Below, piece by piece: positions 1 to 7,988 of a stretch of DNA of 64,000 bases. Within the stretch, counting starts at the first letter, position 1, and every line of letters starts with the position of its first letter. The translations under genes were made by a program, and so were the position numbers. A model generated the notes under the pieces. That model was not told the DNA's origin. It made no database searches and saw nothing but the letters and a program-made list of their open reading frames with translations. Source of the DNA: Streptomyces finlayi (GTDB taxonomy: Bacteria; Actinomycetota; Actinomycetes; Streptomycetales; Streptomycetaceae); assembly GCF_014216315.1 (NCBI RefSeq), contig NZ_CP045702.1, forward strand, positions 6,944,001 through 7,008,000, read 5' to 3'.

Positions 1-482
1 CAGCCCTGGCCCGCGATGTCGCCAGACCACAGGAAGCGCACGCCGTCGCGGCGCCTCGCGGGAGCCGTACGGAACGATCCGTACACCGGCTTGCCGGTCC
101 GGCGTGGATCGTGCGGGTCGGCGAGCGTCACCCGGTAGTGCACCTGCTCGCCCGGCGGCAGCCCGTACAGCGGCGTCGTGCCGGTGAAGTCCGTACGTGA
201 GCCGATCAGCGGGCCGTGCCATCTGCGGGCCCGGCGGAAGGACTCCGTGGCCGACGTCTCCACGAGCATGAGAGCGGGACGGTTGGAGCGTACCCACACC
301 AGCGCGGACGACGAGGTCACCGCACCCGTCTGGACACCCCATGCCGCGTTCGGCCGGCCGGAGAGTGCGAAGGCGGGGGCCGCGGCGGCGGTCGCCGGAA
401 GGGTGACGGCGGCCGAGGCGAGGAGTGAGCCGCGCAGCACGGTGCGGCGGCCGGGGTGCGGGACGTGCGGGCGCGACGACAT
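1..482 (-). CDS. phoD: PhoD-like alkaline phosphatase, N-terminal part (runs off window start)
   Basis: About 160 N-terminal residues are present; the rest lies outside the window. The ATG at 480-482 is followed by a twin-arginine leader (GRRTVLRGSLLASAAV, about residues 11-26) and an Ala-rich cleavage region, so Tat export is predicted. The mature start (NAAWGVQTGAVTSSSALVWV) and the later segment ending GSFRTAP are typical of the Fn3-like PhoD_N domain. The following FLWSGDIAGQG is where the metallophosphatase domain begins; GDIAGQG would carry the first metal ligands. Family members are secreted Ca/Fe-dependent phosphodi/monoesterases, usually phosphate-regulated. No PHO box was identified. 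The start is chosen because the Tat motif follows it directly. Confidence 0.85.
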   Translation of the reverse strand, partial: MSSRPHVPHPGRRTVLRGSLLASAAVTLPATAAAAPAFALSGRPNAAWGVQTGAVTSSSALVWVRSNRPALMLVETSATESFRRARRWHGPLIGSRTDFTGTTPLYGLPPGEQVHYRVTLADPHDPRRTGKPVYGSFRTAPARRRDGVRFLWSGDIAGQG

Positions 483-634
483 GGATGGGCCTCCGGGGCG
501 AGGGTCGGTGGGGCGGTCGGGGTGGAGCTGACCGCTGCCGACCCATGCCTAGTGCCCGGCAGCGGCCGCCACACCAACCCCAGGTGAACAAGAGGGCCTC
601 GGTCCCTCGCCGACCGCCATGGGACCGGAACCGC

Positions 635-743
635 TCAGCGACTCGTGCCGAGGATGACGCGCGCCACCGCGGCGGGGTCGTCGTTCCTCGGGACGTGACC
701 ACAGCCGGGCAGCCGCACCAGCCGTGCTCCTGGGATGGTGGGT
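635..743 (-). pseudogene. alpha/beta-hydrolase, C-terminal stub
   Basis: The minus strand reads IPGARLVRLPGCGHVPRNDD followed by PAAVARVILGTSR and a stop. This is the end of an alpha/beta-hydrolase: the His of GCGHVP is the catalytic His of the triad, and DDPAAVARVI is the usual last helix. Everything upstream (nucleophile elbow, cap, catalytic acid) is missing, and no start codon fits. The homology ends at about 743, exactly where a sigma-factor stub on the other strand begins. Called by pattern only; about 35 residues remain. Confidence 0.6.
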
Positions 744-744
744 T

Positions 745-957
745 CGCCAGGTCGGCCGCTTCCTCATCGCGGTCGGACAGGAGCAGACGGCGGACATGGA
801 ATCCCGGTTCGCCGAACTCAACGGCGGCGTGGCGTTGGTCATCCTCGCCGGAGGCAAGCCGGACACCTTCTTCCAGGTGGACATCAGGGACGGCGTAATC
901 TAATGCGCCAATATCATTCGCAATCCAGACAAACTCTCCGGATTGCTCGTCGAATAA
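745..957 (+). pseudogene. SigJ/ECF41-type sigma factor, C-terminal SnoaL-like stub with internal stop
   Basis: The plus strand reads RQVGRFLIAVGQEQTADMES, then RFAELNGGVALVILAGGKPD, then FFQVDIRDGVI, a TAA (901-903), CANIIRNPDKLSGLLVE and a second TAA (955-957). The NGGxALV ... DGxI ... RNPDKL pattern is the C-terminal SnoaL-like domain of ECF41/SigJ sigma factors. Sigma regions 2 and 4 are absent. The in-frame TAA sits just before the conserved RNPDKL, so the remnant is both truncated and interrupted. It abuts the hydrolase stub at about 743. A strong terminator follows at 1012-1042, probably the original one. Confidence 0.65.
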
Positions 958-1011
958 CTCAGATCCGCCCGTGCCCACAGGTGCCACATGCCCCTCGCGG
1001 CCTACGCGTTG

Positions 1012-1044
1012 AGCCCCACGCACCCGCCCCCGGCGTGGGGCTTT
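1012..1044 (+). terminator. Rho-independent terminator after the sigma-factor stub
   Basis: Perfect 10-bp stem AGCCCCACGC (1012-1021) with GCGTGGGGCT (1033-1042), 11-nt loop, followed by TT. It sits 55 nt after the last stop of the sigma-factor stub and ahead of the GntR promoter. Confidence 0.6.
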
Positions 1045-1128
1045 GCGCGGCGCGCTGCTCGCCACGCCAAGAACGTCCTGTGAACGCTCTGTGGCCTGTC
1101 CCTGTTCCGCTCCGTCACTGCTCAAGGA

Positions 1129-1163
1129 TTGGTCTTGACCAAGGTGGTGTGCCGTCCTATGGT
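1129..1163 (+). promoter_or_regulatory. gntR promoter with overlapping dre-like palindrome
   Basis: TTGGTCTTGACCAA (1129-1142) is a near-perfect palindrome that resembles the DasR site (dre; from memory ACTGGTCTAGACCACT), matching 12 of 16 positions when flanks are included. Its right half contains TTGACC (1135-1140), a -35 hexamer, followed after 17 nt by TATGGT (1158-1163) as -10. An operator lying on the -35 of a GntR-family gene suggests autorepression. The predicted transcript start near 1170 excludes the earlier in-frame starts at 1129 and 1159. Confidence 0.6.
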
Positions 1164-1233
1164 CACAACGTTAAGACAGGAACCTTTAATAAATAACGTC
1201 GCGGAAAGCCGCGGGGCGAATGCGGAGGACAGG

Positions 1234-1998
1234 GTGGGGACCACGCAGCTGGAATCGGTACAGGAGCCGAAGTACTGGCACCTCAAGACCGTGCTCAGTG
1301 AGGCACTCGACTCGGACTTCGCGGTGGGGGAGATCCTGCCCAACGAGCGTGACCTCGCAGCCCGGTTCGGTGTCGCCCGCGCCACGCTCCGGCAGGCTCT
1401 GGAGCAGCTCGAACTCGAAGGCCGGCTCCAGCGCCGCCGCGGTGTGGGGACCACGGTCGCTCCGCCCCGCGTGGGTGTCGCCGTGTCCACCGCACAGCAG
1501 GACTGGACGGACGGCGCCGGTGAGACCTGGCAGCCCGTCGACTGCACCACCGGGTCCGCCCCGGCGGCCGTGAGCGCGATGTTCGACGTGGCCACCGGGG
1601 ACGCCGTCCACAGGGTGCGCCGCGTCCGCGTGAGCCACGGCCAGCCGCTCGCCGCGGAAATTCTGTACGTCCCCGACTCCTCGGTGCCCGCTCTCTCAGC
1701 GATCGACGCCCCTTCGGGTCCCGCCCGCGCCCGGAGCGTCCTGCGCGAGCTGGACCGTCTGGGCCTCGACGGCCAGGACCGCTCGGTCGAGCTCGGGTCC
1801 GCCCGCGCCGACGACGCCAAGGAACTCGACAGGCTTCCGGGCGCGCCCGTACTGGTCGTCACCACGCGCTTCTTCGCGGCAGGCGGTACGGCGGCCGTCT
1901 CCGTAGCCACCTACCGGGCCGACACCTGCCGACTCACCTTCGGTGACTCGGGCGCCCTGGAGATCAGCCACGAAGAGCAGGCGCGCCAGGCTTCCTGA
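1234..1998 (+). CDS. GntR-family transcriptional regulator (HutC/DasR type, UTRA domain)
   Basis: With the GTG start the protein has 254 residues, the size of DasR-like regulators. The N-terminal winged helix reads PKYWHLKTVLSEAL ... LPNERDLAARFGVARATLRQ, then LEQLELEGRLQRRRGVGTTV (about residues 10-75). The rest is a UTRA ligand-binding domain, including the HRVRRVRVSHGQPLAAEILYV region. The start is set by GGAGG at 1224-1228, 5 nt before GTG; a longer frame exists but lies over the promoter. Family members bind phosphorylated sugars such as GlcN-6-P. The dre-like site upstream supports this type of ligand, but ligand and regulon are inference. It converges with a ROK regulator. Confidence 0.85.
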   Translation: MGTTQLESVQEPKYWHLKTVLSEALDSDFAVGEILPNERDLAARFGVARATLRQALEQLELEGRLQRRRGVGTTVAPPRVGVAVSTAQQDWTDGAGETWQPVDCTTGSAPAAVSAMFDVATGDAVHRVRRVRVSHGQPLAAEILYVPDSSVPALSAIDAPSGPARARSVLRELDRLGLDGQDRSVELGSARADDAKELDRLPGAPVLVVTTRFFAAGGTAAVSVATYRADTCRLTFGDSGALEISHEEQARQAS

Positions 1999-2010
1999 CC
2001 ACGGCAGTTC

Positions 2011-2037
2011 CACTCCTGAGCTGCCTGCCCGCTCAGG
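2011..2037. terminator. Terminator between convergent gntR and ROK genes
   Basis: Perfect 9-bp stem CTCCTGAGC (2011-2019) / GCTCAGGAG (2029-2037) with a 9-nt loop, lying between two convergent stop codons. It could serve both strands. Confidence 0.5.
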
Positions 2038-2061
2038 AGCCTGTCGTGCGGCCCGTCGCAG

Positions 2062-3288
2062 TCAGCGGCGGGCTGTTACCGTGCCCTCCACCGCGAACAG
2101 CTGTTCCTCGACGTGATCCAGCGCCAGCCGCAGGGCGCCGGTCGCCACGGCCGCCTCACCCAGCAGGGAGAGCGTGACCCGGGGCGGGCGCAGACAGTAG
2201 CGGGCCAGCTCGCCACGCAGCGGGTCGAGGACACCGTCCAGCCCGGCGGCCCAGCCGCCGATCACCACGAGTTCCGGGTCGAGCGCGAGCACGAGAGCCG
2301 CGACATCGTGGACCAGCCGCTGAATGAACCGCTCGACGGCGGCCCGCGCACCGGCGTCACCACGACGGGCCTCCGCGAAGACGGCGGCCACGGCATGCTC
2401 GTCCAGAGGGTCGAGAGGGGTGTCCGTCGTGGACAGCAGATGCTCCGGCGTCACGTCCCGGCCCAGCAGATGCAGCGCGCCGATCTCCCCGGCCGCCCCG
2501 CCGAACCCTCGGTGCAGGCGCCCCCCGATCAACGAACCGGCCCCGGGGCTCAGGCCCGCGAGGACGAACACGATGTCGTCCGACTCGGTCGCCGCGCCCT
2601 TCCAGTGCTCGGCCACCGCCGCCGCGTTGGCGTCGTTCTCCACGAGCACCGGGCAGCGGAAGGAGCGCCGGAGCCGCTCCCCGAGTGCGAGCCCGGTCCA
2701 CTCCGGCAGTGCGGTCCCCAGCCGGACGGTCCCGTCGGCTTCCACGATCCCCGGGCTGCCCACACCGACCGCCCGCAGGCTGCTGCGGGCCACCCCGGAC
2801 CGCCGCAGCAGATCCGCGATCACGGTCCTGACCTGGTCCAGCCGGTCGTCGGCCCCCGCGGACTCGGAGACGGCGCGCGAGCCGGCACCGATAATCCGCC
2901 CGTCCAGCCCCGACAGCAGCGCGGAGACCCGGTGCGACCCGATCTCGACCCCCAGCAGATGCCCGGCCTCGGCCCGGAAACGGAACCGTCTGGCCGGTCG
3001 TCCCTGTCGGCGGGCCTCGCCCTCGTCGGCCTGCGCCTCGACGACGAGCCCAGCCTCGAAGAGACCCTCGACCACACCCTCGACCGTGGGGCGGGAGAGC
3101 CCCGTGATCCGGGTCAGGTCCGTCAGAGTGGGGGAACCGGCGCCCCTCAGAGCGTGCAGCACCACCGCGGAATTGATCCGCCTCAGCAGTGACGGGTCCC
3201 CGCCGGTCAGCCGGCCCACGGTGTGTCCTCCCAGCTCGCGCGCATGTTCTGCCGGATCGTACTCGCTGGTCGGGGACGCAGCGACCAC
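2062..3288 (-). CDS. ROK-family transcriptional regulator
   Basis: 408 residues. The N-terminal winged helix (about residues 33-90) reads RRINSAVVLHALRGAGSPTL, then TDLTRITGLSRPTVEGVVEG. It is followed by the ROK sugar-kinase fold: GVEIGSHRVSALLSGLDGRI (about 112), LVENDANAAAVAEHWKG (about 215) and ELVVIGGWAAGLDG near the C-terminus. The zinc-binding CxCGxxGC motif of ROK kinases and of Mlc/NagC is absent; the segment after GEIGALHLLG has no Cys. A ligand-responsive repressor of sugar catabolism without kinase activity is therefore the likely role. The neighbouring GntR regulator also belongs to an aminosugar-linked family, but no sugar operon is adjacent. Confidence 0.85.
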   Translation of the reverse strand: MVAASPTSEYDPAEHARELGGHTVGRLTGGDPSLLRRINSAVVLHALRGAGSPTLTDLTRITGLSRPTVEGVVEGLFEAGLVVEAQADEGEARRQGRPARRFRFRAEAGHLLGVEIGSHRVSALLSGLDGRIIGAGSRAVSESAGADDRLDQVRTVIADLLRRSGVARSSLRAVGVGSPGIVEADGTVRLGTALPEWTGLALGERLRRSFRCPVLVENDANAAAVAEHWKGAATESDDIVFVLAGLSPGAGSLIGGRLHRGFGGAAGEIGALHLLGRDVTPEHLLSTTDTPLDPLDEHAVAAVFAEARRGDAGARAAVERFIQRLVHDVAALVLALDPELVVIGGWAAGLDGVLDPLRGELARYCLRPPRVTLSLLGEAAVATGALRLALDHVEEQLFAVEGTVTARR

Positions 3289-3320
3289 CGGACGGAGCCG
3301 GTACCGAGAGGTGACCTGGG

Positions 3321-3600
3321 TCAGCGCGGAGCCACGAAGCCGGACTCGTACGCGGCGATCACCGCCTGGGTGCGGTCCCTGGCACCCAACTTGGCCAGGA
3401 CGGCGCTGACATGCGACTTCACCGTTTCGACACCGACGACGAGCTTCGCGGCGATCTCCGCGTTGGACAGCCCCCGAGCCATCAGCCGGAGCACCGCCTC
3501 CTCCCGCTCGGTGAGCGAAGCCAGCTCCATGGCCGCCCGCGCCTTGTTCGTGCCGTACTCGGCGGCGAGCTGCCGGACCGCGGCCGGGAACAGTACCGCC
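3321..3600 (-). pseudogene. LuxR-type response regulator, C-terminal HTH stub
   Basis: The minus strand ends with LFPAAVRQLAAEYG, LTEREEAVLRLMARGLSNAE and GVETVKSHVSAVLAKLGARD, then RTQAVIAAYESGFVAPR and a stop. This is the linker and whole GerE/LuxR HTH of a NarL-type response regulator. The receiver domain is missing; beyond about 3600 the frame continues into sequence that is the antisense of an ABC permease. No valid start exists for the stub. Functional NarL-type regulators need about 120 more residues with the phospho-Asp. Confidence 0.75.
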
Positions 3601-3602
3601 TG

Positions 3603-4154
3603 AACTTCGGGCAGATCGCGGCGATCAGCTTCGGTGCTACGGCTCTCTCCTGCGAGTATCTGAACGGCGCACTGCGCATATCGCTCGCGGCCGTGCCCCG
3701 CAGGGGCCTCTTCTACCTCGCCAAGGTGTCGGTGGTCGGCGGACTCGCGCTGGTCGTCGGGCTGGTCACCAGCTTCACCTCGTTCCTGGTGGGCCAGCTC
3801 TTCATGGGCGAGTACGCGATCGGCCTGGGGGAACCGGGCGCTCTGCGCGCGGCCTTCGGCGGTGGCGTCTATCTGGCGCTGATGGCCTTGTTCGCCGCCG
3901 GACTCACCACCCTGCTGCGCAGCGCGGTCGCGGTCCTGAGCCTGCTCATTCCCTTCATCCTCATCGTGTCCTTCGTCGTCGGTGACATCGCGGGGGGAGT
4001 GGCCCAGTTCTTGCCGGACCGGGCAGGGCAGTTGGTGTTGCACCAGCATCCGGAGGGCAGTCTGGGGCCGTGGGAGGGCCTGGCCGTGACGGCGGCCTGG
4101 GCCGGAGTGGCGCTGCTGGCGGGCTGGTGGGCGGTGGGGAAGAGGGATGCCTGA
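3603..4154 (+). pseudogene. ABC-2 type transporter permease, 5'-truncated
   Basis: From about 3603 the plus strand reads FGQIAAISFGATALSCEYLN, then GALRISLAAVPRRGLFYLAK and several hydrophobic segments, ending AVGKRDA and a stop. FGxxAxSxEY...GxLRxSLxAVPRR is the central part of ABC-2 permeases that are normally co-encoded with an ATPase. At least four membrane segments follow. The N-terminal third is missing: sequence upstream of 3600 is antisense of the response-regulator stub. No ATPase is nearby, so this is almost certainly non-functional. Coding character is intact to the stop, which suggests a recent truncation. Confidence 0.7.
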
Positions 4155-4257
4155 CGGCAAGTGCGCACCGGCGGTGGGTAGCTGGGTATCCCTGAGGGGA
4201 ATGCCCACCGTGTGCGGCAGGGCGTCACTTGTCAGTGGCGGGCGGTTTACTGACGGC

Positions 4258-4695
4258 ATGACGACCGCACATCACCTCCGCCTCATCGACGGGATGCGTG
4301 CCCGGCCCTTTCCCTCGGAGCGCACCTCGGCGGGCTCGGGAGTCAGCGGGCCGGGCTACCACACGGCGTTCCTGCACGCCGACGACGAGCACTGGGGGAG
4401 CGACGAGTCGGGACGCCTGGAGCATCGGGCGCAGTGCCTCGCAGACCACGACGCCTTGCTCACGCTGCTCACCCTTCGCTGGGGCGAGCCGGAGACCGTC
4501 AGTCTGTGGAGCGCTCAGGCACGGATGATCTCCGGGGAGGAGATACCCGAGCCCTGGGCCGATCCGGTGGCGGGCTGCGAGTATCTCCAGCTCTGGCGGA
4601 TCGAGGCACGCTGGATCGCGATAGGGCTCCACCTGGAGCGCGGCGGGCCAGGCTGCGAGCTGAGCGTTCTGGTGACGGTGATCGACCCGCCCTGA
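4258..4695 (+). CDS. Hypothetical protein
   Basis: 145 residues from ATG 4258 (MTTAHHLRLIDGMRARPFPS). The sequence is acidic with several Trp (EHWGSDESGRLEHR, LLTLRWGEPETVSLWSAQAR, LQLWRIEARWIAIGLHLERG, ELSVLVTVIDPP) and shows alternating strand and helix character. There is no signal peptide or membrane segment. I do not recognise a named family; the pattern looks like a small cytosolic alpha/beta immunity-like or hypothetical protein conserved in streptomycetes. An earlier in-frame ATG at 4147 overlaps the permease stub and was not chosen. No strong ribosome-binding site is visible for either. Confidence 0.55.
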   Translation: MTTAHHLRLIDGMRARPFPSERTSAGSGVSGPGYHTAFLHADDEHWGSDESGRLEHRAQCLADHDALLTLLTLRWGEPETVSLWSAQARMISGEEIPEPWADPVAGCEYLQLWRIEARWIAIGLHLERGGPGCELSVLVTVIDPP

Positions 4696-5071
4696 CTCGC
4701 GGCCTGGCGTCTTACCTTCCTGCTCCAAGCCCGAAGAAACCCGGCGTCCAGCCGTTGACCCGGGCATCCCCGAACCCCGATACCCGTTGAGGAATCCTCG
4801 CCGTCACAGTGATCGCCGAGCCCCAGGATCGTGACCTCGTCCTGACCCGCACTGGCAGCGATGCCGAGTTCGCGGGGAACCCGGCAGATAGGGGTGCCTG
4901 AGGCTGGGGCCGTTTCCCCTTCCAGCAGGTGGAGCGACCCCAGGACAACGCTCCCATCACGCCAGACAGCTGCGTTCTCTTCTCCGACGCCGCCGAAGTG
5001 CTCCGCTTCGACATAAGCCCTCTGGACTCAACCGTCGCCTTCATCGCGAGCTTGCACCGGCGTGGTCCTGC
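4696..5071. other. Intergenic region with a weak coding-like remnant
   Basis: No complete gene. On the plus strand two short open stretches in different frames look codon-biased: VIAEPQDRDLVLTRTGSDAE (from about 4808, ending at a TGA near 4900) and, in another frame, GWGRFPFQQVERPQDNAP continuing to FDISPLDSTVAFIASLHR (about 4903-5060). They may be pieces of one decayed gene, but I cannot name it. Nothing else was seen. Confidence 0.25.
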
Positions 5072-5887
5072 TCACCGCGCGAGCTCATGGAATACCTCGG
5101 AGGCCAGCCTGTCAGCCTCATCGAGCGCGGCAGCGAGCGTGTCCGGAGTAGTGCCGAGCGCGGAAAACAGCTCGTGAACCCGTCCGGCGAAGTCCGCAGG
5201 GGCGACAGTAAGTTCTCCTGCGGCCCGAACCGCTCCCTTTTCGTTGAGCACCCAACACCTGGCATGGGAATGGAGGGCATGCACGAGAAGTCCGACTGCA
5301 CGGAAGAGACAGCCAGCGACATAGAAGACATCACCGCGAACTGCCCCCTTGCGGGCGCCGGCCAGAATGAACGGCGTCTCCCATTGTGCGTTGTCGCTGA
5401 GCGCCTCGCGCAGTGGCTCCGGATAGACGCGGGTCTGCTCCTGCAGGGTTCGAAGCTCGCCGCTGGGGTCGGCAAGGACGCGTCCAAGGGCCACCTCACC
5501 GGCATAGGAGTGGGAGTACACCCCCAGAGGGTGGCCGGGCTGGGTACCGATCTCGAACTGCCCGGCGCGGCACTGCTGCCAGATGCGGTGCACCCGGTCC
5601 AGGTTGCGATAGATCCAGTCGACGCGATGGCCATCGATGGTCAGCCAGCCACCGCCGTCCACCCATGGCCCCCAGCCGCCCGGCTCGGTTACTGCCACCG
5701 GCCCCCCAGTCAGCTCGGCTGCCAGCAGACGCAGAGCAGCAGTATCCAGTGGTGGCCGGTAGTACAGGCCCAGGTCGTAGTCGGAATCGGGGCTGTGCAT
5801 ACCCCTCGCCCGGCTACCTCCCAGACACACAGCGGCGACCCCGCTGACATCGACCAGCCCATTCGCGATCTCCACCAAGCGATCCAC
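5072..5887 (-). CDS. Nucleotidyltransferase domain protein (MNT/kanamycin-NT-like)
   Basis: 271 residues from GTG 5885-5887. The motif CLGGSRARGMHSPDSDYDLG (about residues 18-37) is the GSx(8-12)DxD signature of the polymerase-beta nucleotidyltransferase fold, with both metal-binding Asp present. A second conserved acidic residue is probably in HRVDWIYRNLD (about 80). The C-terminal half is helical (EALSDNAQWETPFILAGARK, AVGLLVHALHSHARCWVLNE). Proteins of this type transfer AMP to small molecules or proteins; the substrate is unknown. The frame stays open to 6091, but that part derives from a mug remnant, so the shorter start was chosen. No clear ribosome-binding site precedes it, so the exact start is uncertain. 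Confidence 0.65.
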   Translation of the reverse strand: MDRLVEIANGLVDVSGVAAVCLGGSRARGMHSPDSDYDLGLYYRPPLDTAALRLLAAELTGGPVAVTEPGGWGPWVDGGGWLTIDGHRVDWIYRNLDRVHRIWQQCRAGQFEIGTQPGHPLGVYSHSYAGEVALGRVLADPSGELRTLQEQTRVYPEPLREALSDNAQWETPFILAGARKGAVRGDVFYVAGCLFRAVGLLVHALHSHARCWVLNEKGAVRAAGELTVAPADFAGRVHELFSALGTTPDTLAAALDEADRLASEVFHELAR

Positions 5888-6046
5888 GAGCCACAGTCTG
5901 CAGAGGCAGCTCACCGGCCGCGACCGATTTACCTGGCGCCCGCACCCGAAGCATTCATCCTTGCGAGTGAAGTGCAGAGAAGGAGCACCGGCCACAGCGG
6001 TCGCCGGGATGGGCGAAGTGGAAGCCGGTGACGGCGGTTGTGAGAC

Positions 6047-6157
6047 TGGGTTGATCCCGCGGAACAGCACACGCAGACCGCCCACGGCCACATCGGGGAC
6101 GATGCGGTCGCGGGCGGCCAGAAGTTCTTCGGGTGTCTCCGGTGCGGGTTCCGGCGG
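6047..6157 (-). pseudogene. mug: Mismatch-specific DNA glycosylase (Mug/TDG), N-terminal stub
   Basis: Directly after the purB stop the minus strand reads TPEELLAARDRIVPDVAVGG followed by LRVLFRGINP, then loses similarity. GLRVLFCGINPGL is the catalytic motif near the N-terminus of Mug-type G:T/U glycosylases; here GINP is kept but the following GL and the remaining about 150 residues are gone. No start codon precedes it in frame because purB ends immediately upstream. The fragment runs on into the leader of the nucleotidyltransferase gene. About 37 residues survive. Confidence 0.6.
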
Positions 6158-7600
6158 TCAGAGGATGGAGCCGGGGGTGTAACCCGCGGCTTCCGGGTGC
6201 TGCTTCGTGATGTCCTCGATTCGGGAGACCACGGCAGTGACCTGGTCGCCCGCAGCGCCAGTGAAGGACAGCTTGTCGGCCATCAGCGCGTCCAGCTGCG
6301 CCCGGTCCAGCGGGATGCGGTCGTCCGCGCCAAGCTTGTCCAGCAGTTCGTTGCGCTCCGCGCCCTGCTCCCGCATGGCGAGGGCCGAGGCGACCGCGTG
6401 CTCCTTGATCGCCTCGTGCGCGACCTCCCGGCCGACACCGGCGCGCACCGCACCCATGAGGACCTTGGTGGTGGCGAGGAACGGCAGGTACCGGTCCAGC
6501 TCACGCGCCACGACCGCGGGGAAGGCCCCGAACTCGTCCAGCACCGTCAGGAACGTCTCGAGGAGGCCGTCGAATGCGAAGAAGGCGTCGGGCAGGGCAA
6601 CCCGGCGCACCACCGAGCAGGACACGTCGCCCTCGTTCCACTGGTCGCCCGCCAGCTCACCCGTCATCGAGGCGTAGCCGCGCAGGATCACCATCAGACC
6701 GTTGACACGCTCGCAGGAGCGGGTGTTCATCTTGTGCGGCATGGCGGACGAGCCGACCTGACCGGGCTTGAAGCCCTCGGTCACCAGCTCGTGGCCGGCC
6801 ATGAGCCGGACGGTCTTCGCGACGGACGAAGGCGCCGCGGCCAGCTGGACCAGAGCGGTCACGACGTCGTAGTCGAGTGAGCGGGGGTAGACCTGGCCGA
6901 CGGAAGTGAAGGCCTGGGCGAAGCCGAGGTGTCCGGCGACGCGCTGCTCCAGGTCGGCGAGCTTCGTGGCGTCGCCGCCGAGCAGGTCGAGCATGTCCTG
7001 CGCGGTGCCGACGGGGCCCTTGATGCCGCGCAGGGGATAGCGGCCGAGGAGGTCCTCCAGCCGTGCGTACGCCACCAGCATCTCGTCGGCGGCGGTCGCG
7101 AAACGCTTGCCGAGCGTCGTCGCCTGGGCAGCGACGTTGTGGGACCGGCCGGCCATGACCAGTTCGCGGTGCTCGAGCGCCAGCTTGCCGAGGCGGGTGA
7201 GGACCGCCACCGTGCGGTCACGCATCAGTTCCAGCGAGAGTCGGATCTGGAGCTGCTCGACGTTCTCCGTGAGGTCCCGGGACGTCATGCCCTTGTGGAC
7301 CTGCTCGTGGCCGGCCAGGGCGTTGAACTCCTCGATCCGGGCCTTCACGTCGTGCCGGGTGATCTTTTCGCGCTCGGCGATCGAGGCCAGATCGACCTGG
7401 TCGAGCACACGTTCGTAATCGGCGAGGGCGGCGTCAGGCACCTCGATCCCGAGGTCCTTCTGAGCGCGCAGCACCGCCAGCCACAGCTGACGCTCCAGCT
7501 TCACCTTCTGCTCGGGGGACCAGAGGACAGCCAGCTCCTTGGAGGCGTAGCGGCCGGCCAGGACATTGGGGATACGAGGCTTCGCAGACACAGCAGTCAC
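6158..7600 (-). CDS. purB: Adenylosuccinate lyase PurB
   Basis: 480 residues, full length for the long actinobacterial PurB. It catalyses two fumarate-releasing steps: SAICAR to AICAR, and adenylosuccinate to AMP, in cytosolic purine synthesis. The superfamily signature SSAMPHKMN is at residues 284-292 and contains the mobile catalytic Ser. TSRDLTEN (about 106-113) and GRSHNVAAQATTLGKR (about 151-166) supply substrate-binding residues including the conserved His. The start MTAVSAKPRIPNVLAGRYAS fits the family. It stands alone, with a 740-bp gap upstream and only a mug remnant downstream. Confidence 0.97.
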   Translation of the reverse strand: MTAVSAKPRIPNVLAGRYASKELAVLWSPEQKVKLERQLWLAVLRAQKDLGIEVPDAALADYERVLDQVDLASIAEREKITRHDVKARIEEFNALAGHEQVHKGMTSRDLTENVEQLQIRLSLELMRDRTVAVLTRLGKLALEHRELVMAGRSHNVAAQATTLGKRFATAADEMLVAYARLEDLLGRYPLRGIKGPVGTAQDMLDLLGGDATKLADLEQRVAGHLGFAQAFTSVGQVYPRSLDYDVVTALVQLAAAPSSVAKTVRLMAGHELVTEGFKPGQVGSSAMPHKMNTRSCERVNGLMVILRGYASMTGELAGDQWNEGDVSCSVVRRVALPDAFFAFDGLLETFLTVLDEFGAFPAVVARELDRYLPFLATTKVLMGAVRAGVGREVAHEAIKEHAVASALAMREQGAERNELLDKLGADDRIPLDRAQLDALMADKLSFTGAAGDQVTAVVSRIEDITKQHPEAAGYTPGSIL

Positions 7601-7988
7601 GCGACCAGAGCTTACCTGTCGTTTTCAGCGGTTCGTGAGCGCCCCAGGGCGTCCGTTACGTCTATGGCGTCCATAAGGTCCAGGTCAGAGACTCCTGGCC
7701 GCAACAAGCCCACACGGAGCGTGTGACTCGCCCGTGGGACGGAACGGCCCCGGTGGTGACTGCGTGGGTCGCATGTGCGGTGAGCCCCGCCCGCGAGGGC
7801 AGGGCACGGCGCCCTCGCGGGACGTTCCTGCGTGCCGTTCATACGAATCCACAAGAGGGGGCAGCCGACCGGCCGTCTCCTTCATGGGTTCGGTGACTGC
7901 CTTCGGCGGGGTCCGCCGGATGTACTTGCCCTATTGCCGCAATGACAGTGTGTGAAAGAGGCACGGAAAGGACAGGGGAGGCTTCCTG

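Noticed and set aside
3411..3602. N-terminal extension of the ABC permease frame
   Set aside because: Residues before FGQIAAIS are hydrophilic, antisense to the response-regulator HTH, and unlike any permease.
5888..6091. N-terminal extension of the nucleotidyltransferase
   Set aside because: It contains the mug fragment GLRVLFRGINP followed by unconserved sequence.
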